DNA of 64,000 bases from Mya arenaria. Lineage: Eukaryota > Mollusca > Bivalvia > Myida > Myidae. The position numbers and the translations under genes are program-made. The notes under the pieces were generated by a model. The model saw nothing but the letters and a program-made list of their open reading frames with translations. It was not told the DNA's origin and made no database searches. Position 1 is the first letter of the stretch. Every line of letters starts with the position of its first letter. Of the stretch, positions 25,774 through 36,157 are shown in pieces. The DNA lies in contig NC_069135.1 in assembly GCF_026914265.1 (NCBI RefSeq), forward strand, positions 62,548,738 through 62,612,737, given 5' to 3'.

Positions 25774-26692
25774 TCATTTTTGGCCCCGCTTCATTCTTAA
25801 ATCGGCAATTTTCTCATTTATATCATCATAAATATCAAATTTAACACGCTCTTGTTCGCGGGTCTGTCCATAAACTGATCCATTGAAACACCAGCCAGTC
25901 TCTATTTGGTCGTGGTCATAAAGTCTGTTTATCAGGATGGTGTTGCGGCGTGTTACGTCATCTGTTACACGGTGCCCTGATGACCTAAGTTCCTTTCTCT
26001 TTCTCATGACACGGTTTTTTACACTAGTGTTTATGGTTTTAACGATAACCGGCCTTATCCCACCCCCTCTGGTTGGTAGTCGGTGTATCGCCAGGATCTC
26101 GTCCCTACGAATCATCGCGGTACCCTCACCCTTCAGAATCTCGCCCACTTTCTCGACAAGCTTGTCCTCCGTCTCACCCCGCTCCTCACTTACTGCCATC
26201 AACTTAAAATTTGTTTTCCGTGAGTATTGTTCATTTTGATTTGCCATCTTAATTGCATCTCTGCTTCTTATTTCGTTAAATGGTGCTCTTTCTTTGAGGT
26301 CGTCAATTTGCTTTTGGAACTTTTGGGTGGTGGTTGATATCTGCAAGTTGCTTTTTATCAAAATCTAAGGACTCAATGTTATCATGAAACTGTTTACATT
26401 GTTCTTGTATCTGCTCTGAGACTTCTTTTTGGAGTTTTACTTCGAGAGATTTCATTATTGTAGTGACTGTCCCGGTGATCAATTTTTCAATGTCGTCTTT
26501 TTTCATTATATCATCTCACAGTTTAGTTATTTCACCTGAGATTTCATCAAGATGTATGTTAATGGCAGTTATATCACCCACACTTTCGTTGCCCACCTCC
26601 GAAAATGATCTTTTATTTGGTGGTTCTGACTGTACTTTTCCTTTAATTGTCTGTTTTGATTTCAGCGGTTGGGTTTGATTTTTCCCACTCAT
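25774..26692 (-). pseudogene. LINE ORF1: L1-like nucleic-acid-binding protein; defective
   Basis: About 306 codons from ATG at 26,692. The N-terminus is Lys/Ser-rich and a coiled-coil-like region follows (about 26,500-26,300). The rest resembles the RRM and C-terminal domain of L1 ORF1 proteins: YSRKTNFKL, then IHRLPT...RPVIVK, then VTDDVTRRN. One in-frame TGA (about 26,516-26,518) and one frame change at an A5 run near 26,360 break it. In the L1 family this protein coats the element's RNA. Confidence 0.8.
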
Positions 26693-27076
26693 GTTGATTT
26701 TTCACTTAAGAGTTTTGACCTTCAAAGTGTCCACTTTATCGGTATGTAATCCTTGATCTCTAATCCCATGTAACACTGTCTACATTTGTATAGCACACTG
26801 CCTCAGGTGTTGGTAGTTTTCATGTATTCCAGGTATTTGAATTACTCAGGTGTGAAAAAGACAAAGAAAATTAACATTTCTCCTTTTTTCTTCTCACTTG
26901 TAAAACTTTTTTAATTTAATTTTTCATATACACAAAGCCTGACTTCTAAGAAACATATCTATATAAAAATTGTCAAGTAAATCCATTTATTTCCCATGTA
27001 ATAAGTGAAAAACTTAAAGAGAAAATTTTCACACCACCATTATCCTGTGTTACTATCCCTTCATGTCCATACACTT

Positions 27077-27840
27077 AGCCAGATCAGTAAACTGTTACTT
27101 TGGAAGTTACATGGTGATTAACTTAGCAAGAATAATATGTTATTTCTAACTTTACAAATTATCACTACGATATGTACCGGGTTGGGAACTAAATCAGAAT
27201 AGTAAACTATTATTTTGGATGTTACGTGGTGATGATTTTAACCTGTAAAGTAAACTGTTTGTTTGAACCATACTAATTGTCGCTACGTTACCTACAAGGT
27301 TATTAATTTAACCGGTATTGCAAACTGTTAGTTCGGATTATACAAAGTGTTACTATGATTAGTTCTTTACAAGTGAATTACTTGTCACAGTAAACTGTTT
27401 ATTCGAACCATAACAATTGTCATTACGATCTTTTCCGGATAATGAACTTAACCAGCATAGTAAATTATTAGTTTGGACCTTTACATTTTCACTACCATAA
27501 GTACAGCGTTATGAAATAGACCATTCTAGTAAACCGTCGTTCGTATCTGACAAACTGTGACTACGTTACAAAGCGGGTGATTAACTTAACGAAGATGTAC
27601 ATGACCTTACAATACGATACGTAAAGGGTACTTAAGTTAATCAGCACAGTTAAACTGTTAGTTCGGACCATACAAAATATGACTACGATATGTACATGGT
27701 GATACTGCTGGTTAAGATCATTCAAATCGTAACCATGTTACGTTACGAGAGATTAACTAAACAAGCAAAGTAAACTGTTTGTTCGGACCATACAAATTGT
27801 CACTATGATTTGATCCGGCTGATGATCTTCACAAGCCAAG
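27077..27840. repeat. Old ~70-75-bp degenerate satellite, right part
   Basis: Continues the 19,990-20,877 repeat beyond the LINE. Typical words are 'agtaaactgtt', 'tcggaccatacaaattgtc' and 'actacgata'. The counterpart in unit 2 ends near 62,065. No gene. Confidence 0.65.
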
Positions 27841-28040
27841 TAAACATACCTAGTTTTTTATTTATAGTATGCATGTAATGTGCTGTTTGTGGAGTTTTGT
27901 GCTGTTGTTCCATGTTTCTTGTTTGAGATGTTTTGTTTTTGTGTTCTATGACTTTGGCTTTTATCCTGTGTCATGAAACGGAGTTTATGCTTAAACTTTT
28001 GGCAACTGAGCTTCTTTCTGTAGTTTTTCACGTAAGTATT
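27841..28040 (+). mobile_element. ~190-bp dispersed element, copy 1
   Basis: Begins 'taaacatacctag' and ends near 'cacgtaagtatt'. Inside are 'gtgctgtttgtggag', 'ccatgtttcttgtttg' and 'gtttctgtagtttttc'. It shares all of these with 41,884-42,083, 60,928-61,118 and 62,065-62,267. The last is the same insertion in unit 2. It has no ORF and no obvious terminal inverted repeats, so its class is unknown. Confidence 0.75.
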
Positions 28041-28880
28041 GGTAGGTTGACGTTGACCAGTAGATGAACCTGTCCAACTTAATCTGAGAGCGTAAAATGC
28101 TACGGTAAATGACTGATGAACACTTGGGCCTAGAAACCTCAAACTTTGTAGGTAGCTTAAACATCACTAGGGGATGACCTTTATTTTAAATGGATACCAG
28201 GATTAAATTCTATAAACACGAGATAGCCATCCACTTATTTCATTCACCAAAAAGTTATCCAGTGCTAGTTATTTTGTTTATTCTCTTTAACATACAAGCT
28301 TTCTGTTTTCGTACATATTTTCTATTCTAGGTTTTCATTGAAATATTGAATTATGTTCAATATTACCCAAGAATCTAAATTAAAAGTACAACAGATCTTA
28401 GTTGACAACAATTCCATCTAGCAGTGAATTACCATTTTTGTGTTTAAACCTTACCCTTTAAGATGGTAGCGATCAATATTATCAAACTGCATGGGGAGGT
28501 CGTCTTCCGAACATGTTATATACTAAAAACTTTCTCTCCATATATGCCCAAATACTAATGGCCTTCTGTCCAACGATGTCGTTCGGGGGCACCTGTCACA
28601 TTCCAGTGACAGGTTTTATTTCGAAATTATAGTCTGTCGTGTAATCTTTTCATAAGAGAGCTAACGCCACATACGCAAATTCAATGAACGTAACCATAGA
28701 TTCTTGGAAAGAGATCTATTTTCTGACACGAAATACATGTTCAGCTTTGAACAAATAAATGTACAACAAAGTATTAAACGTTTTTCACTAGACTTCGTGA
28801 GTTTGATAAAAAAAAGCACAAACAAACATTACAAAATAAACAACAAACATGTAAACGGTTTATTTAGGCATTTCATAGTT
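28041..28880. other. Intergenic DNA with a perfect hairpin
   Basis: Colinear with about 62,268-63,085. It contains the hairpin CCTGTCAC-attcca-GTGACAGG (about 28,590-28,611). No gene recognised. Confidence 0.5.
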
Positions 28881-29868
28881 GGTTGTTGAGTGGACACAGC
28901 GATACCAGCTCAGAGCATGTCTAAGTTGGTCGTTGAGTGGACACATCGATACCAGCTCAGTGCATGTCTAAGTTGGTCATTGAGTAGACACAGCGATATC
29001 AGCTCAGTGCATGTCTAAGTCTAAGTTGGTCGTTGAGTGGACACAGCGATACCAGCTTAGAGCATGTCTAGGTTGGTCTTTGAGTGGACACAGCGATACC
29101 AGCTCAGAGCATGTCTTAGTTGGTCGTTGAGTGAACACAGCGATACTAGCTCAGTGCGTGTCTAAGTTGGTCGTTGAGTGGACACAACGATACCAGCTCA
29201 GAGCATGTCTTAGTTGGTCGTTGAGTGGACACAGCAATACCAGCTCAAAGCATGTCTTAGTTGGTCGTTGAGTGGACACAGCGATACCAGCTTAGAGCAT
29301 GTCTACGTTGGTTGTTGAGTGGACACAGCGATACCAGCTCAGAGCATGTCTTAGTTGGTCGTTGAGTGGACACAGCAATACCAGCTCAGTGCGTGTCTTA
29401 GTTGGTCGTTGAGTGGACACAGCGATACCAGCTCAGAGCATGTCTACGTTGGTCGTTGAGTGGACACAGCAATACCAGCTCAGAGCATGTCTTAGTTGGT
29501 CGTTGAGTGGACACAGCAATACCAGCGCAGAGCATGTCTACGTTGGTTGTTGAGTGGACACAGCGATACCAGCTCAGAGCATGTCTAAGTTGGTCGTTGA
29601 GTGGACACAGCGATACTAGCTAAGAGCATGTCAACGTTGGTCGTTGAGTGGACACAGCGATACCAGCTCAATGCATGTCTAAGTTGGTCGTTGAGTGGAC
29701 ACATCGATACCAGTTCAGAGCATGTCTAAGTTGGTCGTTGAGTGGACACAGCGATACCAGCTCAATGCATGTCTAAGTTGGTCGTTGAGTGGACACAGCA
29801 ATACCAGCTCAGAGCATGTCTAAGTTGGTCGTTGGGTGGACACAGCGATACAAGCTCAGAGCAACGCT
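28881..29868. repeat. 47-bp minisatellite, about 21 copies, expanded in unit 1 only
   Basis: The monomer is built of 'gttgagtggacacagcgata', 'ccagctcagagcatgtct' and 'aagttggtc'. The array is nearly homogeneous. Unit 2 has a single copy at about 63,087-63,130, and a decayed copy lies near 36,055-36,105. Confidence 0.93.
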
Positions 29869-30075
29869 AAGATGGATCCAAACTGGCGATTCATCACTCC
29901 GCTTTTTCATAAGATTTACTGCGGCAAGTGTGAAAATAGTTAACACAGCTGTAAATATATAAATAGTTTTAACTGTACATAAATATAGACGTTTGCGAAC
30001 CACTGGTAGGCGGGGCTTTCCAGCATGCCTAGCATCGTTAATATGCGCTCCTACTTAATAACTTTAGTATAAGAT
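29868..30075 (-). pseudogene. Relic of a peritrophin-like gene: exon 1 scrap and promoter
   Basis: 'ctggcgattc' at about 29,882-29,894 matches the end of exon 1 in genes B and D. The middle of exon 1 is gone. Upstream, 'aaatatag' and a GGCGGGGC box (about 30,008-30,017) plus 'agcatgcctagca' follow the family promoter. The TGACGTA site is not kept; the corresponding place near 30,058-30,065 reads 'aataacttta'. Its partner in unit 2 is 63,130-63,335, so the relic predates the unit duplication. Confidence 0.6.
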
Positions 30076-32150
30076 ATGACGAGATGAATGCTTGATTTAA
30101 CTACCGCTCCCTTAATCTACTGCTTCAGTATTGCTCATTATAACTGATAAGAACAAATAGAACGTGTTTGACATTTGTTTCAATGCGTTTAAGGATATAG
30201 ACATATTCCTTCAACAATCGACGTGTTAATACCTTTTTAAAATTTAATTTGAAACATAGTTATGTACTATACATTAAATATAAATATATGGTTCTTCGCA
30301 GTATTAAGTTTTGTCTTGTAAGGAAAACACCGGTTGTATCATGAGAATATTTTTTATCAAATTTCAACATTAATCCCACACAAACCAATGTCATTGGTTT
30401 CTAAATTGATATTTTTATTTGCATGTTTTAAGTGTTTAACCGCAGTTTCAAAAAAAAAGTGCAATTTTGCACATGAAAAGCACAAGCTACCTTCTGACAA
30501 TAACATCATCAACAAACCATCAACGTAAGTTACAGCAGCGGCATCTGCAGCATTACCAACAACAACACCAAAAATAACAACAGTGATTTTTACAATATTG
30601 ATATATTCAGACAAGATTTATATTTCGTTTGACAAAATAACTGTGCCGATTCTTATCATACAAGGTATGATTCATTTTCTGCATATTTACTTTTAACAAG
30701 GTTAATTCATAATCCGTGTGAGACTCGGTATCAATTTACACAAGGGTTCTTGCTTGATTGGAAATAAACTGATGTGAAATCGAAAAATGTGCATATCTTT
30801 CTTCAAATTCGACAGTGAAAATACAACACACCGTATCGCATGAATTACGCTACTATGGTATAAGTAAACGTACTTAAAGTATATATTGTTAAATAATTTA
30901 TAAACATATCCGTGTGTAGCACTCAACACTGCTACTCTGCTGATATGGATATAAATACTGTTTTTGAGACATAACATATGTTTGCATCAATATTCATATG
31001 AACAACTACAGAAACAAGCTCAGTAGCCATCATAATGGCACAGGGTAGACGCCAAAGACATTTAACACAAATACAAAATACCACAAACAAGAAATATGAA
31101 ACAACAACATAAAACTCCACAAAAAGCACGTTGACTATGGTAATATGTGCTCTGTGAATGAACTTGCTCATGTGATAACCGTTGCACAAAGTGTTTGTTT
31201 TTGTTCCAAAATAAATATGGGCGTCCCAGGTTCTACTTCCTGCATAGCGTATGTGAGTTTAGTTGGTTAAAATGGTTGTCACCAAGTTTCCTCGACAACA
31301 AAATACTAACATAGCTCTCTCCTACAAAATCATGCCAACCAAAATGACTTGAAATAAAGATTAAACTAAAATACAAAACACAAAAAATGTGAAAGAATTA
31401 ATGCTTGATTGTTGTCCATTCTTTTTTATCAATAAATAGAATATATTCTAGCTAACTACCAACAAACCATCTTTTATATGTATATTTGCACAAAAAGTAG
31501 TACAATTCACTCTCCTTGTCTCTGATTTCGACCAATTCGTGCTACAGGTTAATATGAAAATACAAGTTGCGTTTAATATTTTGTAACTTGTAAGGATGGA
31601 AAGGTTGGTCCTGCGTAATATCCATTTATTGTATACAGTTGACTTTCATGGACATGTGCGGAGTAAAATTTAGTATGAACAGGTAATAGATATGTAATTT
31701 AATTTATTGAACAAAATGTGTGGATTTCTAAGGCACTGAACATACATATAATAATGAAATTCTATTTACATATAAATGAACATAATTCATGGTTTATATA
31801 CGAGAGTAACATTATCATATTAAAGATCAACAACTTCATCATATGCATGTTTTCTTCTATTCAAACTTTTATTATATCAATCAGCTATGTAATACGAATT
31901 GGATAACTTATGTTACTAGTTTATAAACAATTTGGTTATTAAGATAGATATATATTAATTGAGAGTTTGCAACATTGACGAGGCTGCATGGACATTATAA
32001 AAATGTAATTGAACACTAATTTGCGTTATATGTAGCACAGAGCTAATATTTAGTTTTACTAAGGATGTGATGAAGGCTCATCTAAGTTGGATTTCTTATG
32101 TGTCTGTGTTCAAAATATTATAATCATTGCGATTAGGATATATGTTTTTA
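30076..32150. other. Intergenic DNA without a gene
   Basis: 30,076-30,720 is colinear with 63,335-64,000. From 30,720 on, the counterpart lies beyond the window. About 31,500-31,950 repeats the block found at 1-500 and 34,975-35,760. It holds the dispersed-element fragment at 30,989-31,130. Confidence 0.5.
30989..31130 (-). mobile_element. ~190-bp dispersed element, diverged minus-strand copy
   Basis: The reverse strand reads 'tttttgtggagtttt', 'atttcttgtttgtgg', 'tgtctttggcg', 'ggctactgagcttgtttc' and ends in 'gaatattg', in the same order as the other copies. It lacks the TA-rich 5' start. Confidence 0.65.
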
Positions 32151-32159
32151 AATAGATGT

Positions 32160-32420
32160 ATAATACGCCAACTTACATTCATTCTTGAACTCCGACCTGA
32201 TTCCACATTTTACTTTCTCGAAATGTCCACACAACGGTTGACGCTTGAGCTGAACAAAGAGCCAGGAGGACAAGAACACGTACAGTCGGCCTTTCCGATG
32301 ATCTTATCTTTCCGATGATTTTATACCCGGGGTGCAATTCACGAGCGCGTCATTTCTAGCACTGACCAAAGATGCGGTGGCCAAAGTTTACAAGGCTTTT
32401 CTTTGTGCCGCTCTTTGAAA
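32160..32420 (-). pseudogene. Collapsed peritrophin-like pseudogene
   Basis: 32,170-32,233 matches the 3' end of exon 2 including its GTAAGT donor (compare 17,091-17,155). It runs straight into exon 1 sequence (32,245-32,400: 'gagccaggaggacaag', 'cagtcggcctttccgatgat', 'cccggggtgca'). Intron 1, most of exon 2 and part of exon 1 are missing, and a short tandem repeat of 'tttccgatgat' is present. A family-type promoter follows at about 32,570-32,610. This is a fifth gene that has died. Confidence 0.82.
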
Positions 32421-32564
32421 TTAACGTATTATATTTCACAGCCGTGTATGAAATCAATTGAAAATTCATTTTCAGTTTTATTTCTTAATAATGTCTAGAA
32501 TAATGTTTTTTAAAATGGTATAATCCTCGGTATAGTACGCCTAGACTTGATTCTTCAAGTTGGA

Positions 32565-32660
32565 AAATGCTAGTATATGAACGTTTGCGGACCTAGGGTT
32601 GGCGGGGTTTTCTAGCAGGATTTGCATCGTAAATATGCGCTCTTCATTTATAACGTCGAT
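32565..32660 (-). promoter_or_regulatory. Orphan family promoter of the collapsed pseudogene
   Basis: 'agtatatg' (about 32,572-32,579), then a GGCGGGG box (32,601-32,607). The TGACGTA position reads 'ataacgtcg' (about 32,650-32,658), so the site is eroded. Confidence 0.6.
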
Positions 32661-34449
32661 GCATCACAAATAAAAAACATATTTTAGTACCGTCCACATT
32701 AATATATTGCTTCAAGTTAATTATATTAATAAAGAATAAAACATGTGGTTTGCACTTGGCATGTTCATATCTGTTTTAATGTAACTTGAAACGGGGCAAT
32801 GTTTAATACATGAATCATACATTATAATGCAGTTCAGCAAACTTTGAACGCAATAAAAACTGTTTGCCTTATAAGGAGAAGAAAAGAAAAAGTAGCACAC
32901 ATCAGACGTCGTTAAATATGGAAATACAAATCACCACAACGTAATTTAAATGGTAAAATAGGTTATCAACATAATAAAACTGTTATCGGCGCAGAGTTAC
33001 TATATTGTTGCCATTTAATTGATATTCAACTACTGTCAATATCTTCGACAAAACATTAAAACCGATTCAAGGAAATGACTTCAAACATAATTTGCATTTC
33101 GTAAATTACGCATTCTCAATAACATTAAACAAAGATATTTGTGTGTACATTTATCACTTTAGACGAACCTGTTATGTTTTCTTATTTCACAAAATGTCCT
33201 TGATCGAACTTTATTGTTTAATATATTCACATTTACTTTTAAGTCATACTGAGGCCAAGTGATGCAATACACTATCAACGTTATTTGTTCCTATACTGTT
33301 ATCGTACTGTTTCCAATGTTGCAACATTATGGTGTTATATTTACATTCGGTTTATCCTTTGTATACATAAAACTTGACATGCATATGGTATAACCCACAT
33401 GGGATTATGACGGCATTGTTAATTTTAGATTGCGATCGGATTGGATAAGAGGGACGTCATTTAACCAATGTTATACGACTTAACAAATTTCAACTACTTT
33501 TTATACAAACAAATGTGGTCGGTTACATTTCTTTATGAAGTAATACTAAGTTGCAATTGATACTGTTAATTTTTAATCGTAATAAAAAATATACCACACT
33601 GCATTCATACACCATAAACGCAAGTGAAAATGCGATCAATGTTTAGAAAAAGTACACATATATTTATATTGTTAACAAAACGAGATTGTACAGTTACCTC
33701 ATCTATATAAGAACAAAAAGAATAAATGAATTAATGCCTTTTTCGCACTTACCATCTACATGCATTTCACATTATTAATACAATTTCATCTGCTTAGTCG
33801 GCGTTCTTCCGTATAAGTCTTGATAAACACCTGTTTGAGTTTGGTCTGTTTTTTATAATCATCAACATAGCTTGAGATTAGTTTTACAGGTATTTAAATA
33901 TTTTGCAATAAAAAAGTATAATGTTTTAGGTGATAAACATCAAAACGGTTAAAGAATGGACTTTTATTCCCAAATAAGAGGTGCCACAATTAATACTGTT
34001 GTTTTAATTTATCGGAAAGGATCAATAAATATCGAAAAAATGGTTCTTTTTAAGGGTACCGTGTTTAATTGAATAGAAAGACGCAGAAAACACGGAATGT
34101 TCTGCCTTATGATACGTTTGTTGATTACTGTGTATAGGACCAACCAGTCATTTAATGTGTGCGATTTCAACTATTAAATACACGGTTAAAATGTTGTTAT
34201 CAATAATTAATATTTTCCAATAAATGCATTGTTTAGTAAGTAGTTAAAGGTTTATCGCTCAAATTTTAGGTTCCTTATGCATTTTTATGTATCGATTGTT
34301 AAAACGAGTATCACTTTAAATATTTGTTTTACTTTCAGAATATATGAATATGGAACCCAATATTTACGTTGAAAATTCTTTTAGCATTAAAGACATCCCG
34401 AAGAATGAAATAAGAGAAGATCCTAAGAATTAAGACAAATCAAACATCC
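32661..34449. other. Intergenic DNA, nothing recognised
   Basis: AT-rich sequence without a coding frame of note. Its unit-2 counterpart would lie to the right of the window. Confidence 0.45.
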
Positions 34450-34665
34450 CACAAGATACTGTTGTCCGTCTAGCGCACTCACTTCTCACAAAGCCTAATA
34501 AAGCCTATAATAGTTTGATTCCAGGCTTGAGTGTTTGTATTTTTCATTGGTGGTCACCATACCGGCCAATTCTGTTTTCCCCGAGCACTCTAATTTCTCC
34601 AAAAACACAAGACCTCACTTTCGCTCAACATCATGACAACCAGAGTGTCTTAGTACATATATATA
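34450..34665 (+). mobile_element. Old copy of the tRNA-derived SINE
   Basis: The order of words matches the SINE at 20,520-20,275 read on its own strand: 'tagcgcactcacttctcac' (head), 'gtttgattccaggc' (B box), 'ggtggtcacca', 'ttttccccgagcactct' (core), 'acacaagacc' and 'caacatcatgac'. Many substitutions show it is much older. It lies just left of the junction between the two units. Confidence 0.7.
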
Positions 34666-34849
34666 ACTTTCTTACACCAAGAAAACAAACATCTATATTG
34701 GACACCTATCAAAACATTAAAACATGTTAAGGGGATATTGCATGATTGTTGTACATTCTTTTGTATCTATGACTTGTTTCGACTACGATATATTAATGTT
34801 TTAATGGCGGAAGATATATAATTCAAAGTTTGTTACCCTTGATTAAGTA

Positions 34850-36157
34850 CAAATCTTGACTGTATAATGTATTCTTGGTGTACTTTTATCCACTTTCATT
34901 TATTTTCGAAGATATTTCTTGATATTCTAAAAAACATAGACCTGGTTTTAAATATACATTTGCAGGAAAAGTAATAGGATTCGATTTAAGGTGTCTCTGA
35001 TTTGGACCAATTCGTGTTACAGGTCATGAAAATACAAGTTACGTTTTATAATATAACAGGACACCTTTTAAAAGGACAGGAAGGTGTGAACTGCGTTCTA
35101 GCCATTTATTGAATACGGTTGGGCTTGATGGATTAGCGAGGGATTCAAATAGGTATATAATGATAATACAAATCTCATATACTTTGCATTTTATTGAACA
35201 AAAGGTGTGGATTTCAAAGGCAAAACAAGGCAAAATTCATCAATAAAATAATGAAAATCTTTTTACAAATGAAAGATTATAATTCATGATTAAAGCATAA
35301 TCGCACAATTATTTAAATCGTGTGTTCTTTTGTTTAAACTTATATAATGTCATTCAGCTAGGATTCAATTTTTATAAAATAGCAGTTGCGTTTTATATCA
35401 TAAGAGGACACTCTTTAAAGGACAGAAATAGTTGCACTGTTTTCTAGCCATTTATTATATGAGGGTCAGCTAGGTGGATTAGCGAGGATTTCAGGTATAT
35501 AAAGATAATAAAAATCACATATATTTTGCATTTTATTGAACAAAATGTAAGGATTTCAAAGCCTCTTCACAAGGCAAAATTCATAAATAAAATAATGAAA
35601 ATATATTTACAAATGAATGATCATAATTCAAGATTTAAACATAATCGTACCATTATCAGAACAACTTTATCAGATTTGGGCTTTCTTTTGTTTAAAGTTA
35701 TATACAATGTAACAGCATTCAGCTATGTAATGCAAATTGGGTACTAATGAGTTTATAAACAATCAAGGTTGGTTAATAAGTTAGCTAAACAAAATGTTAA
35801 AGGAGTTGCAGCATATAGGGGGCTGCATGTACAGTGACACTATGTTTCTGACATTTAACACTCGTTTGTAAGATATATGTCACAGAACTAACGACACATG
35901 TAAATTTAATGAACAGGCTAGGTGCATACATGTATAAAATAAATATTCAATAAAGTACAGAAACTTAATCAATAGTCATCATGAGTTTGGTAAAACATTA
36001 ATAGAACACAAAAAAACCCCACAAAAGTAGTTGGTTGGTATTGAAATGTTTAAAGTTGGAAGTGGAGCAAACACAGCGAAATCAACTCAGAGCAACACTT
36101 TGCTGTCTTTAACATGTCTTATCCATATTCTTTTTCGGAAAGTGTGAAAGAAGTTTC
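34850..36157. repeat. Left part of unit 2, with internal ~0.4-kb tandem duplication
   Basis: Corresponds to 1-690. Two direct copies, about 34,975-35,360 and 35,365-35,760, each contain the words around 'ccatttatt', 'gattagcgagg' and 'cattttattgaacaaaa'. A decayed 190-bp-type element (minus strand) lies at about 35,941-36,035 and a decayed 47-bp monomer at about 36,055-36,105. Confidence 0.6.

Larger units (their letters stand above)
20878..27063 (-). mobile_element. Full-length L1/Tx1-like LINE with 13-bp target duplications
   Basis: A 6,186-bp insertion in the old satellite. Flanking 13-mers tgtccatacactt (20,865-20,877 and 27,064-27,076) are identical. On the minus strand the layout is 5' UTR (27,063-26,693), ORF1 (26,692-25,774), a spacer of about 790 bp, ORF2 (24,980-21,213), 3' UTR and a terminal poly(A), seen as T-rich 20,878-20,900. 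The apurinic-type endonuclease and the Cys-rich C-terminus place it in the L1/Tx1 group rather than the RTE or jockey groups. It is absent from unit 2. It looks structurally complete but is coding-defective. Confidence 0.92.

Noticed and set aside
25583-25777. Additional LINE ORF between ORF1 and ORF2
   Set aside because: Low-complexity Phe/Tyr-rich frame overlapping the end of ORF1, with no recognisable motif.
25937-26239. 100-codon plus-strand frame
   Set aside because: Antisense shadow of LINE ORF1.
28881-29868. CRISPR-like regular repeats
   Set aside because: Monomers are contiguous with no unique spacers, and the DNA is plainly animal. It is a minisatellite.
30357-30614. 85-codon minus-strand frame
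   Set aside because: It is driven by a CAA/CAC-type trinucleotide tract, and the frame is not kept at about 63,640-63,890.
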